NCBI GenBank assembly: GCA_005790545.1
Contig: SXUL01000077.1
Coordinates: 51,057-115,056 of the forward strand
Source: Planctomycetia bacterium
GTDB lineage: Bacteria; Planctomycetota; GCA-002687715
Length of the DNA: 64,000 nucleotides
Direction of reading: 5' to 3'
In this document: piece after piece, positions 24,190-32,545 of the stretch
How positions within the stretch are numbered: the first letter of the stretch is position 1
How the letters are laid out: each line of letters starts with the position of its first letter
Program-made: the position numbers and the translations under genes
Notes under the pieces: model-generated
The model's database searches: none
What the model was told of the DNA's origin: nothing
What the model saw: only the letters and a program-made list of their open reading frames with translations

Positions 24190-26028
24190 ATGCTGGGTGC
24201 TCTTGCTCTTCTCGTGCTGTTGCTGGTTTCCTGCGCGGACGATCCAGTGCCGCCGCATGTGCTCGTCATCAGCATCGATACCTGCCGAGCCGATCATTGT
24301 GGCTGGCTGGGGTGTCGCACGGCGAACGGCACATCACCTACACCCGCATTGGACCGGCTCGCGCGTGACGCGGCAGGGCCGCAAGAAGCGACGAGCTGCG
24401 TACCACTCACATTGCCGGCGCACACCACGCTCTTCTCCGGCCTGCTCCCGGACGCTACGGGGGTGGCCGAGAATGATTCCTTCACGCTCCCCGCGGCGGG
24501 GGAGCGGGGATACCCCCTCATCGCGGAGGAATTGCGCGCGGCGGGCTACGACACGGCGGCCTTCGTCTCTGGACAACCGCTTGAGCGTGCCACGGGGATC
24601 GATTCAGGGTTCCGCGTCTACGAGGCGCCGGAACGCGAACTCGTGGCGGACGAGGAGTTGCGCTTCCGTGAACGAGACTGCGACGCCACAACGGAGCGTG
24701 CGCTGGATTGGCTCGCGCGCCGGGAAGGGAAGCCGTGGTTTCTCTTCGTGCACTACTTCGATCCGCACCAGCCGTGGCAGCGGCGCGCCGAGGGGAGCGC
24801 TCTGCCGGCCGGGCCGCATCAGGACTACCTCTCCGAGATCATGGCCGTGGACGGTGCCATCGGGCGCGTCGTGCAGGCCCTCGGTGAGGACCGCAGACGC
24901 ACGCTGATCCTGGTGCTCTCGGACCACGGCGAAGGGCTCGGCGAGCACGGCGAGGAGACCCACGGTCATCTCGTGCACGAGGCAACGCTGCGTGTGCCAT
25001 TCCTCATGCTGTTGCCGGAGGGCGTGACGAGTGCCCGGGCTGCATTCCCGCCGGCGCGTCTCGAAGACGTGGCCCCCACCGTGCGTGCTGTCGCAGGCTT
25101 GCCTGCTCAACCCGCGGATGGTCGGAGCCTCCTGTTGCCACAAGCCTCCGCAGACTGGCGCAGCAGTGCAGAAACGCTTTATCCTTGGTTCCAGCATCGC
25201 TACGCACCGGAACGCGCGTTCCGGAATGCGACCCTGAAAATGGAGGAGTCCGCGGCGAAGCGGCGCGTGTTCGCGTGGGCGTCCGATGCGAAGGAGTCCG
25301 CCGATCTCAGCAGCCAACGCCCGGAGGAAGCCGCGCTTCTCGCCGCGGAGTGGGCGCGCTGGCGCGCGAGGGTGAAGGGAGGCAAGGCGGCGGAGCGCGT
25401 TCCCGAACCAAGCTCCCACGCTCCCTATATGGGCGCGCGCGTTCCGGGGCAGGGACTCCCGCTCGCGGAGGAAGAATCTGTGCTCCCGGCAGCAGGTGAG
25501 AGGTTCCCGACGCTTGCACTCCTCGACACGGCTCGCTCCGACTTGCGGGCCGGCGAACCCGCCAAGGCGCTTGCGAAGCTCGAACCGGTCTTGTTGCGGG
25601 AACCCGACAACCCGGCGCTGTTGTTCTGGACCGCCCGCTCCGCGGACATGGCCTCACGCCTCACGCAACTCGCGGCCCCGACGCGCGGTGTTTTTGCGGC
25701 ACGGGCATTGGAGCTCTACGCCGAGCATGAACGCCGTTTCCATGACCCACGCTCTTTGGATGCCTCATTGCGGGTGTTGATCGAACGGCATTCGTTCACT
25801 GGTGACAAGAAGGACCTCATGGCTGTCGAGGAGATGGCGTCCCGCCGCATCCAGCGCGGTTCCGCGGGTGGCTTGACCCACGCCCTGCGAGGTCGCGCTC
25901 GCGAGCGCGCTGGGGACAGGAACGGCGCCCTCTCCGACTATATGACGGCTTTGGAGCGGATGCCTGAGGATGAACGCCTTGCTGCGGACGTATCGCGGCT
26001 GCAAAAGATGGGCGCCCAGCCACGCTAG
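24190..26028 (+). CDS. Sulfatase-like lipoprotein (alkaline phosphatase superfamily) with C-terminal TPR region
   Basis: A 612-residue predicted lipoprotein (lipobox LVSC, Cys16). The catalytic domain has the metal-binding start HVLVISIDTCRADHCGWLG, the nucleophile region LTLPAHTTLFSG, HYFDPHQPW, and LSDHGEGLGEHGEETHGHL near residues 245-260. The Cys of the classical C-x-P-S-R sulfatase motif is replaced by Thr (T-L-P-A-H), so formylglycine cannot form there; Thr nucleophiles are known in phosphoethanolamine and glycerol-phosphate transferases of this superfamily. Residues 445-612 look like TPR repeats. It ends in TAG, unusual here. True substrate is unknown. Confidence 0.8.
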   Translation: MLGALALLVLLLVSCADDPVPPHVLVISIDTCRADHCGWLGCRTANGTSPTPALDRLARDAAGPQEATSCVPLTLPAHTTLFSGLLPDATGVAENDSFTLPAAGERGYPLIAEELRAAGYDTAAFVSGQPLERATGIDSGFRVYEAPERELVADEELRFRERDCDATTERALDWLARREGKPWFLFVHYFDPHQPWQRRAEGSALPAGPHQDYLSEIMAVDGAIGRVVQALGEDRRRTLILVLSDHGEGLGEHGEETHGHLVHEATLRVPFLMLLPEGVTSARAAFPPARLEDVAPTVRAVAGLPAQPADGRSLLLPQASADWRSSAETLYPWFQHRYAPERAFRNATLKMEESAAKRRVFAWASDAKESADLSSQRPEEAALLAAEWARWRARVKGGKAAERVPEPSSHAPYMGARVPGQGLPLAEEESVLPAAGERFPTLALLDTARSDLRAGEPAKALAKLEPVLLREPDNPALLFWTARSADMASRLTQLAAPTRGVFAARALELYAEHERRFHDPRSLDASLRVLIERHSFTGDKKDLMAVEEMASRRIQRGSAGGLTHALRGRARERAGDRNGALSDYMTALERMPEDERLAADVSRLQKMGAQPR

Positions 26029-26093
26029 AACTCTCTGCCGTCCAGCGAGTTCCGTGCGGATCGCCAGGTCATTTTTCCAGTCGGTTTGGTTGG

Positions 26094-26123
26094 TTGACGG
26101 TCTCGCGTGGCTCTGCTTACAAT
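26094..26123 (+). promoter_or_regulatory. Sigma-70-type promoter for secretin B
   Basis: TTGACG (26094-26099), an 18-base spacer and TACAAT (26118-26123) form one of the best promoter matches in the window. Transcription would start near 26130, leaving a GC-rich leader of about 125 bases before the chosen start. Confidence 0.6.
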
Positions 26124-26253
26124 CCCGCGCCCCCGCTGGGGGGTGGGTCCCGACAGCCGCGTTGGAACGGCCGGTGCCCGGGGAATGCGATCGGCGCTGA
26201 CACCTCTGCGGCAGCCGGTTCGTGGACTCTCGACCGTCTCTGGAGAAGCTCTC

Positions 26254-28869
26254 GTGAATCAAGGTTGTGAGCTCAACAAGTTGCCGCCCTTTTCGCTCCT
26301 CTTTGCTGGAGCCCTCCTTTGGTCGTGCGCCCAGCCCGTGGAGACGAACGAAGCCGCTGCCGCGGCCGAGCAAGTTCCGGCGGTTGCCATCGAGGTGACG
26401 GCTGCAGAGCCCGCTGCGGGCGAGCAGGACGCTGCTTTCGCACGCGAACAGCAGGAGCGTCAGCTGGCGCAGCAGAAACAGGATCTCCTCGTCGACAGCT
26501 ATCTCGCCGCCGCTCGCCAGTTCGTGGCCGGCAGCGATTTCGAGAAAGCTGAAGCGAGCCTTTTGCAGGCGCTGCAGGTGCGGGCGACCGACACCAAGGC
26601 TCTCGAGATGCTGCGCGAAGTCCGCTCCCTGCAGGGCCACAGCGTGGACACCCTGGAGGAGATGGGCACCTACATCACGAACAAGCGTGCGCTCATTCGC
26701 CAGCAGCAGTTGGCGCTCGTGAATGACGCCTGGAGCAAGGCTGCGCAGGCCCACCAGCGCGGCGAACTCGATGCGGCCCGCATCGAGCTTGAGAACGCCA
26801 AGCTCATCATCGAATTCGATCCCTACCAGACGGATTTCGGCGATATGAACGGCAAGGTGCAGGACATGCTCGCCGCCGTTGGCGCCGAACTCACGGCAGC
26901 CAAGAAGAAGAGCGAGAACTCTGCCTACGCCGAGGCGTATGACGCCATGCGCAAGGAAGAGGAACGCCGCCTGGCTCGCGAGGCTGAGCAGCTTCGCATC
27001 ATGCTGGTGGAGGCCGTCGAGAGCTTCCGTCGCCAGGACTTCGACAACGCCGAACTCCTCGCTCGCAAGGTCCTGAACAAGGACCCGCGCGTGACCAAGG
27101 CCCGCGAACTTCTTGATGTCTGCGAGCGTGCACGCCACGCTTCGTGGCGCGCGTCGTTCTATGAGCAGCGCCGCGAGGAATACGCGCGCTGGCTGGAGCA
27201 GGTGCGCGAAGCGCAGATTCCCTACACCCAACTCCTCCAGATGATGGATGCGGACAAGTGGGAGGAACTGGGCCGGAAGCGCCGCCGCGGTGACGCGGTG
27301 GATGCCGCCGCCGAGGACAGCGATGCGGTGAAGTTCATCAAGTCCAAGCTTGAGAACGAATCCGTGAGCGTCGATTACGGTGCCGAACCGGCGCCGTTCC
27401 AGGACGTGATCCGCAACCTGCGTACGACGCAGGGCATCAACATCGTCGTCGACGCAGAAGCGATGACGGCCAAGGGTGAAGAGCCCGTCAGCCTGACGCT
27501 TGTGAATCAGAAACTCGGGGTGGTTCTGAAGACCGTCCTGGACAATCTCGGCCTTGCCTCGACTTTCCGCGATGATGTGCTCTACATCACGACGAAGGAG
27601 AAGGCTCACGGCAAGACCTACCCGCGCATCTACGAGGTGCGCGACCTCACGGTGGCACTGCCGCACTTCAAGGCGCCTGATCTTGCACTCCGCAACTCCG
27701 GCACCGGCGAAGCGGCGAAGGAAGCGATCTGGGGCGCAGACCTCGAAAAGACTACGGATACCACCCTCGACCGATTGCTCGATCTCATCCGTGAGAACGT
27801 GGGACGCGGCCTGTGGGGCGAGGTGCCCGGATTCAATCTGCAGCCTGGCTCGGGACAAATCGTTGCCACGGCAACCCCCGCGGTGCACAAGCAGGTGGAA
27901 TCATTCCTCGCGGATCTGCGCCGCTTCACCAAGGTGAGCGTGCACGTGGAAGCGCGCTTCATCAGCATCAGCAAGGGTGCGCTCCTCGACGTGGGCACGG
28001 ACTTCCGCGGCGGTGGCGGCACCAATCCGGGTGCTCTCGCGCTGCTGGATGACGTCACCAACGGCGCTCCCTACAACGCCTCAGCGGGTAACGACAACGG
28101 TGGTCCCGGACTTCCCGGTGCGGCGAGCCTCAGCCCGACGGCCGGCGCTTTCTACAACATCGGCGGCAACGGCGACCTGCGCGCGCGCACGGAGAACATC
28201 TTCACGCGTGCATTGGGCGGGATGTTGACCTCCCGTGGCGGCGCGAGCATCTCGCTCTCGCTCATCGACGACCTCAACCTGAACATGCTCATGCGTGCGG
28301 TCGAGAAGACCCTGGATGCCAGCGTTGTGAACGCACCCCGCTTGACCATCTACAACAACCAGCGCGCGAATCTGACTCTCGTGAATCAGGTCTCGTACGT
28401 GCGGGACTATGACGTGGAAGTGGCCCAAACGGCCTACATCGCTGACCCGATCATCGACGTGGTGCAGGATGGACTGACTCTCGACGTGCGCCCGACCGTT
28501 TCTCACGATCGCAAGTATGTCGAGCTCGAGGTCCAGCCGGCGGTGGCGACGCTCACGCGTCCTATCCGCGTGTTCCAGGCGCCTCTCTCCGGCAATACCG
28601 TGCCGGTGAACATCGAAGTGCCGGAGATCTCGTTCAACCGCGCACAGACCAATGTGCGGGTGCCGGATGGTGGGTACGTCGTCATCGGCGGGCTCACTTA
28701 CGCGAAGAGCCAGGATTTCCGTTCCGAGGTGCCAATCCTCTCGGACATCCCGATCCTCTCCTTCTTCTTCAGCCGCAAGGGCCGCTCTGACGAGATCCGC
28801 GATCTCATCATCGTGCTCCATGTGAAGATTCTTGACCTGACCGAGCAGGAAGCACTGCTGGTCAACTGA
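26254..28869 (+). CDS. Secretin B: TPR-containing GspD/PilQ-family outer-membrane lipoprotein
   Basis: An 871-residue secretin paralogous to the one at 16427. GTG 26254 is chosen because GGAG lies just upstream and the first residues form a lipoprotein signal ending LLWSC (Cys24); an in-frame ATG at 26185 would bury the signal. Order: lipoprotein linker, TPR and coiled-coil region (about residues 70-370), N-domains with IRNLRTTQGINIVVDAEAM, secretin core, and the closing VPDGGYVVIGGLTYA and SEVPILSDIPILSFFFS motifs. The two secretins share the core and the unusual ILSFFFS ending but differ in the periplasmic part, so they may serve two machines or form mixed rings. Confidence 0.92.
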   Translation: MNQGCELNKLPPFSLLFAGALLWSCAQPVETNEAAAAAEQVPAVAIEVTAAEPAAGEQDAAFAREQQERQLAQQKQDLLVDSYLAAARQFVAGSDFEKAEASLLQALQVRATDTKALEMLREVRSLQGHSVDTLEEMGTYITNKRALIRQQQLALVNDAWSKAAQAHQRGELDAARIELENAKLIIEFDPYQTDFGDMNGKVQDMLAAVGAELTAAKKKSENSAYAEAYDAMRKEEERRLAREAEQLRIMLVEAVESFRRQDFDNAELLARKVLNKDPRVTKARELLDVCERARHASWRASFYEQRREEYARWLEQVREAQIPYTQLLQMMDADKWEELGRKRRRGDAVDAAAEDSDAVKFIKSKLENESVSVDYGAEPAPFQDVIRNLRTTQGINIVVDAEAMTAKGEEPVSLTLVNQKLGVVLKTVLDNLGLASTFRDDVLYITTKEKAHGKTYPRIYEVRDLTVALPHFKAPDLALRNSGTGEAAKEAIWGADLEKTTDTTLDRLLDLIRENVGRGLWGEVPGFNLQPGSGQIVATATPAVHKQVESFLADLRRFTKVSVHVEARFISISKGALLDVGTDFRGGGGTNPGALALLDDVTNGAPYNASAGNDNGGPGLPGAASLSPTAGAFYNIGGNGDLRARTENIFTRALGGMLTSRGGASISLSLIDDLNLNMLMRAVEKTLDASVVNAPRLTIYNNQRANLTLVNQVSYVRDYDVEVAQTAYIADPIIDVVQDGLTLDVRPTVSHDRKYVELEVQPAVATLTRPIRVFQAPLSGNTVPVNIEVPEISFNRAQTNVRVPDGGYVVIGGLTYAKSQDFRSEVPILSDIPILSFFFSRKGRSDEIRDLIIVLHVKILDLTEQEALLVN

Positions 28870-28895
28870 CGCTCGTCCGCTTGCGCTGGATCGCG

Positions 28896-28929
28896 ACGGC
28901 CCGTGAACGCTCCGGCGGACACGGGCCGT
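28896..28929 (+). terminator. Hairpin terminator after secretin B
   Basis: ACGGCCCGTG (28896-28905) and its exact complement (28920-28929) form a 10-bp stem with a 14-base loop, followed by TT. It lies between secretin B and the HAD phosphatase gene, as the hairpin at 19087 follows secretin A. Confidence 0.65.
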
Positions 28930-28943
28930 TTGCATGAACTGAC

Positions 28944-29669
28944 ATGCTGGAAGCCATCTTCTTCGACATTGATGACACGCTCTTCAGCACCTCGGCCTTC
29001 GCGGCCCGGGCGCGCGAGAATTCGATCGATGCCATGATCGAGGCCGGGGTGCGCACGCCACGGGAAGAACTCCTGCGCGAGTTGCGCGAGGTCATTGCGG
29101 AGTTCACATCGAATTACGAACATCACTTCGAACGCCTTCTCGCGCGGCTGCCTGCCGAGGATCTGGCCGGGCTGAACCACGCCCTGATCGTTGCGGCCGC
29201 AGTGGTGGCCTATCACGAGACCAAATTCCGTGAGCTCTCTGCGCATGATGATGTGACCGAGGTGCTGCAGATCCTCGCGCGGAGGGGCTACAAGCTCGGC
29301 ATCATTTCGTCCGGACTCACCCTCAAGCAGATGGAGAAGCTCATCCGCCTGCGCGTTCTCCCTTGCATCGACTCGCAAGCCATCCTCATTTCCGAAGAGG
29401 CAGGCATCAACAAACCGAATCCGAAGCTCTTCTTGCGTGCTTGCGAACGGGCCGGAGTCAGCCCCGAGCGCTGCATGTATGTCGGCGATCACCCTGTGAA
29501 TGACGTGGATGCCGCCAAGGCGGCGGGCATGCACACCGTCTGGAATCGACGTGACGGCCGCCATCAGGACTGTCGGGGGCGGACGGTGCCGGATGACGTG
29601 GTGCACAATTTCTGGGATCTTCTGGCGGTGGTGGAGCGGGTGGAGGCGTCGGGAGCCTCGCCAGCGTGA
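28944..29669 (+). CDS. HAD-superfamily hydrolase
   Basis: A 241-residue phosphatase-type HAD protein with all four motifs: DIDDT (motif I, nucleophile Asp8 and acid Asp10), IISSG (motif II), the Lys of GINKPNPKLF (motif III) and MYVGDHPVNDVDAAKAAGM (motif IV). A helical cap lies between motifs I and II, so it acts on small phosphorylated metabolites. The pattern is close to haloacid-dehalogenase/phosphoglycolate-phosphatase relatives found in archaea and deep bacterial lines. It is followed 16 bases later by the TMTC-like gene; no functional link to the secretion genes is evident. Confidence 0.87.
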   Translation: MLEAIFFDIDDTLFSTSAFAARARENSIDAMIEAGVRTPREELLRELREVIAEFTSNYEHHFERLLARLPAEDLAGLNHALIVAAAVVAYHETKFRELSAHDDVTEVLQILARRGYKLGIISSGLTLKQMEKLIRLRVLPCIDSQAILISEEAGINKPNPKLFLRACERAGVSPERCMYVGDHPVNDVDAAKAAGMHTVWNRRDGRHQDCRGRTVPDDVVHNFWDLLAVVERVEASGASPA

Positions 29670-29685
29670 ATCGGAGCGTTCTGTC

Positions 29686-32541
29686 GTGACGGAGGTCCGG
29701 AAGCTCCCTTGGTATGTCGCGGCGCTGGTCTGCCTCGGCGCGTTGGTCGCGACAGCCGGCAGCACATGGCACTTCGGGCACTTCGCCCTCGAAGGATCCG
29801 CGTTGCAGAGCGCGGATTTCGCCGCGCTTGCAGCGGGTGATCTGCACCCGTTGGTCCCGCAGGGCGTGAGTGATCTGCCGCGTGCCGCACGCCTGCTCGT
29901 CTACTGGCCTGATGCAGCGGCGGGTGCAGAGCCTGATTTCGCACACGGGCTCTCGCTCCTTTGTGCGGTCCTGGCCGGGCTTGCACTCTGGCTGTTGCTC
30001 TGGCGCTGCTACGGAGACGGCTGGTCCTGTCTTGCCGGCACTGCGCTGGTGCTCGCGCATCCGCTGCTGACCGAACATGCCGCGTGGATCGAGCTTCGTC
30101 CCGAGCTGGTCGCGCTGCTTTTGAGTTTCACCTGTCTCGCCGGCCTTGCCCGCTGCTGGCAGAGCAGTGGTGGAGGGTGGCTGGCGGCCATCTTTTGCGG
30201 CGCACTCGCCATGCTGCTTCAACCACTCGCGCTCGCGCTGCCGTTCATGGCTGGCGCTCTCGCATGGTTGCTGGCCGCGCGCGGGCGGGGCGCGGTGAGG
30301 GCGTCGCGCTGGTGGCCGATTCTGGCGCTGGGTGTCCTCGCGGCCGCGCTTCTGTGGTTGCATGCGTCTGCGGGTGAGGCACACAGAGGAGGTGGGCTGG
30401 AAGCGGGGGCTCCATCGGCAGTGGACTGCGTGCGGGCCTCGCGGCATCTGCGGGACCTCGTTCTGCCTTGGCCGCTCGTGCTGCACGGGACGGTTTCGGC
30501 GGATGGTTGGGTGATCTGGATCGGCAGCACGTTTCTGGGTGCGTGTGCCGTTCTGGTCTTTCTGCTGCGTCGTCGCGCGCCGGCAGTGGCTGCGGCCGGT
30601 GCATTCATCGGCACGGCGTTGTTGCCGCTCATGCTGGGCCTTGGCGGGGACAGCCAGGGGTTTGCTTCACGTCAGGGAGTGTTCTTGCTGCCAGGCCTCG
30701 GTCTGCTCGCGGGGCTCGTCGCTGCTGGAAGGAGCCCGCGGTTCATCCTGACCGGGTTCCTCCCGTTGGTGTTGGTGCTGGGTGGCATGGCGTTCCTCCA
30801 TGCGCGTTCCTTCGCAGACGTCCACGCAGCACTGCATGACGGTGCGGAACACGAGCCGCGGGATGCCTGGTATCCACTTGCGCGTGCGGTACTTCCAGTT
30901 GCTCCCGGCGCAAATGCCGCGGACAACGCGCGTGAGGCAGACCTCCGGCTCGCGTTCAGACTCGCACAGGCGGCGGATGCGCGGAGTCTTGCGCTCCGGG
31001 CAGAAGCGCTCCTCGCAGAGTGCCTCCTTCGCAGCGGACGTGCGCCCGAAGCCGCGACCCATCTCGCGCATGTTCTCGCGTCCACACCAGAGGAGAGCCC
31101 CGCGTGGAGAGCCGCCGGCCTGAGTGTTCAAGCCCTGCGGCGGCGTGAGGTGGAGGTGCTGCTCAGCGCTGGTGAAGAGGCGCTGGCCGAGAGCGCCGCC
31201 GTGTGTCTGTTGCAGAGGCAGACAGCGGCGGAGGACTGCCTGCTCGCAGGACGCATCCTTCTGCGCTCTGCGCTGCGGACGCTTGCGGGAGGCGTTGGAG
31301 ACGCGCGCACGCCGGAGCTTCGCGCCCGGGTTGAAGAGGCCCTGAAGCTCCTGGCGCGTGCGGCCGAGAGCCCTGATGCCGAGGTATCCGCGCCTGCTCT
31401 GCTCGCTCGCGGAAGCGGACTTGTTGCGGCGGAGTGGCTGCCGCAACACCTCACGGCGGCCCAGGAAGTCCAACTCGATCTGGCGCGACGTTTTCCCGGC
31501 CGCGCAGAGCCGCTGCTGCTCTCATCTGATCTGCGTGCCCTCGGCGGTGACCGGCAGGGCTCGCTCCGGGATCTCCTGCAGGCACTGGAAAGAAATGTGC
31601 GCGACCTGCAGTTGTTCGCGCGTGCCGCGCGCGAACTCATGTCCGTGGGTGAGAACCGCCGCGCGGTCGCGATCCTCAGGCTCGGTCTGCGCGTGGATCC
31701 GCGGGCTGAAGATCTGCGCACCCTGCTCGCGGAGTTGCTTTTGGCCCAAGGGCGGCAATCACAAGGAGCCGGGGACCATGCACGCGCACTGCGCGCCGCT
31801 GAAGAAGCACTGCAACTCCTGCCGGATGTGGCAGAGGGTGAGGCTCTCCGCGGCGATGCGCTCATGAGTCTCGGGCGTTGGGAAACGGCTGAAGCATCCT
31901 TGAGGCGAGCGCTCGAACTCGGGCCGGAATTGAGTGACGCGCGGCGTGGAATGGCGCGCTTTCTGCAGGCGCGAGGTCTGGGCGCTCTCGCAGACCTCAA
32001 GTCCACGCTGGCGGTCACCCCGGAAGCCGAACGGTCAGAGCGTGAGCAGATCATCCGCGATCAAGTGCTTGCTGACTTCCGGCGTGCACTCGAACTCGGT
32101 GGCGACTGGATCGAACTGGCTCTGGCGCGTCGGCATGTGCTCGGGACGGAGCAGGCGGAGAAACTGGCCGCGGCGACCGCGATCCTCACCCGCGGCAAGG
32201 CCGAGCTGAAATCAGGCAACGCGGTCGCGGCCCGCGAACTTGCCCGGCAGGCAGTCCGCGTGCATGGTGCGCTCCCTGAAGCCTCACTTTTGTTGGCGCG
32301 CACCGAACGTGCATGCGGCGACGGCGCTGCGGCGCTCGCGGCTTTCGAAAACGTGCTGCGCTTCGATCCGGACCAGCTTGAGGCATTGTTCGAGGCTGCG
32401 CGCCTGCAGGCCGCCGCAGGCAATGCGAAGGAGGCCAAGCGCCGCGCACAGCACTTCCTCGCGCTCACTGGCGGGGACTTCGCGCCGGACTTCAAGCAGG
32501 AGCGGGAACTCCTGCAGCAGCTCGTGGACGGAGGGCACTGA
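29686..32541 (+). CDS. TMTC-like polytopic membrane protein with C-terminal TPR repeats
   Basis: A 951-residue protein. GTG 29686 with GGAG at 29672 fits better than the longer frame and begins just before the first helix (PWYVAALVCLGALVATAG). Residues 1 to about 390 carry roughly ten hydrophobic helices, and HPLLTEHAAWIELRPELVALLLSF resembles the HP-LTE-v-W-x-x-R-x-d-L-l stretch of GT-C O-glycosyltransferases of the TMTC/PMT group. Residues 430-951 are TPR-like repeats (ALRAAEEALQLLPDVAEGEAL; AETSLRRALELGPEL-type units). A glycosyl transfer role is inferred from the fold; no acceptor is known, though exported pseudopilins are encoded nearby. Confidence 0.65.
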   Translation: MTEVRKLPWYVAALVCLGALVATAGSTWHFGHFALEGSALQSADFAALAAGDLHPLVPQGVSDLPRAARLLVYWPDAAAGAEPDFAHGLSLLCAVLAGLALWLLLWRCYGDGWSCLAGTALVLAHPLLTEHAAWIELRPELVALLLSFTCLAGLARCWQSSGGGWLAAIFCGALAMLLQPLALALPFMAGALAWLLAARGRGAVRASRWWPILALGVLAAALLWLHASAGEAHRGGGLEAGAPSAVDCVRASRHLRDLVLPWPLVLHGTVSADGWVIWIGSTFLGACAVLVFLLRRRAPAVAAAGAFIGTALLPLMLGLGGDSQGFASRQGVFLLPGLGLLAGLVAAGRSPRFILTGFLPLVLVLGGMAFLHARSFADVHAALHDGAEHEPRDAWYPLARAVLPVAPGANAADNAREADLRLAFRLAQAADARSLALRAEALLAECLLRSGRAPEAATHLAHVLASTPEESPAWRAAGLSVQALRRREVEVLLSAGEEALAESAAVCLLQRQTAAEDCLLAGRILLRSALRTLAGGVGDARTPELRARVEEALKLLARAAESPDAEVSAPALLARGSGLVAAEWLPQHLTAAQEVQLDLARRFPGRAEPLLLSSDLRALGGDRQGSLRDLLQALERNVRDLQLFARAARELMSVGENRRAVAILRLGLRVDPRAEDLRTLLAELLLAQGRQSQGAGDHARALRAAEEALQLLPDVAEGEALRGDALMSLGRWETAEASLRRALELGPELSDARRGMARFLQARGLGALADLKSTLAVTPEAERSEREQIIRDQVLADFRRALELGGDWIELALARRHVLGTEQAEKLAAATAILTRGKAELKSGNAVAARELARQAVRVHGALPEASLLLARTERACGDGAAALAAFENVLRFDPDQLEALFEAARLQAAAGNAKEAKRRAQHFLALTGGDFAPDFKQERELLQQLVDGGH

Positions 32542-32545
32542 GCCC

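Noticed and set aside
26026..26028. TAG read as sense in the sulfatase-like gene, supporting UAG recoding
   Set aside because: Read-through would add only 22 unremarkable residues, and the gene ends naturally after its TPR region, so it looks like a true stop.
26107..26253. Longer secretin B starting upstream of GTG 26254
   Set aside because: It would place the lipobox near residue 73 and the extra residues show no signal; GTG 26254 has a Shine-Dalgarno sequence.
25765..27888. A 707-codon open frame on the minus strand
   Set aside because: It lies opposite secretin B and the end of the sulfatase-like gene. The plus-strand products have signal peptides and family motifs, and the minus-strand translation has none; in GC-rich coding DNA long antisense frames are expected.
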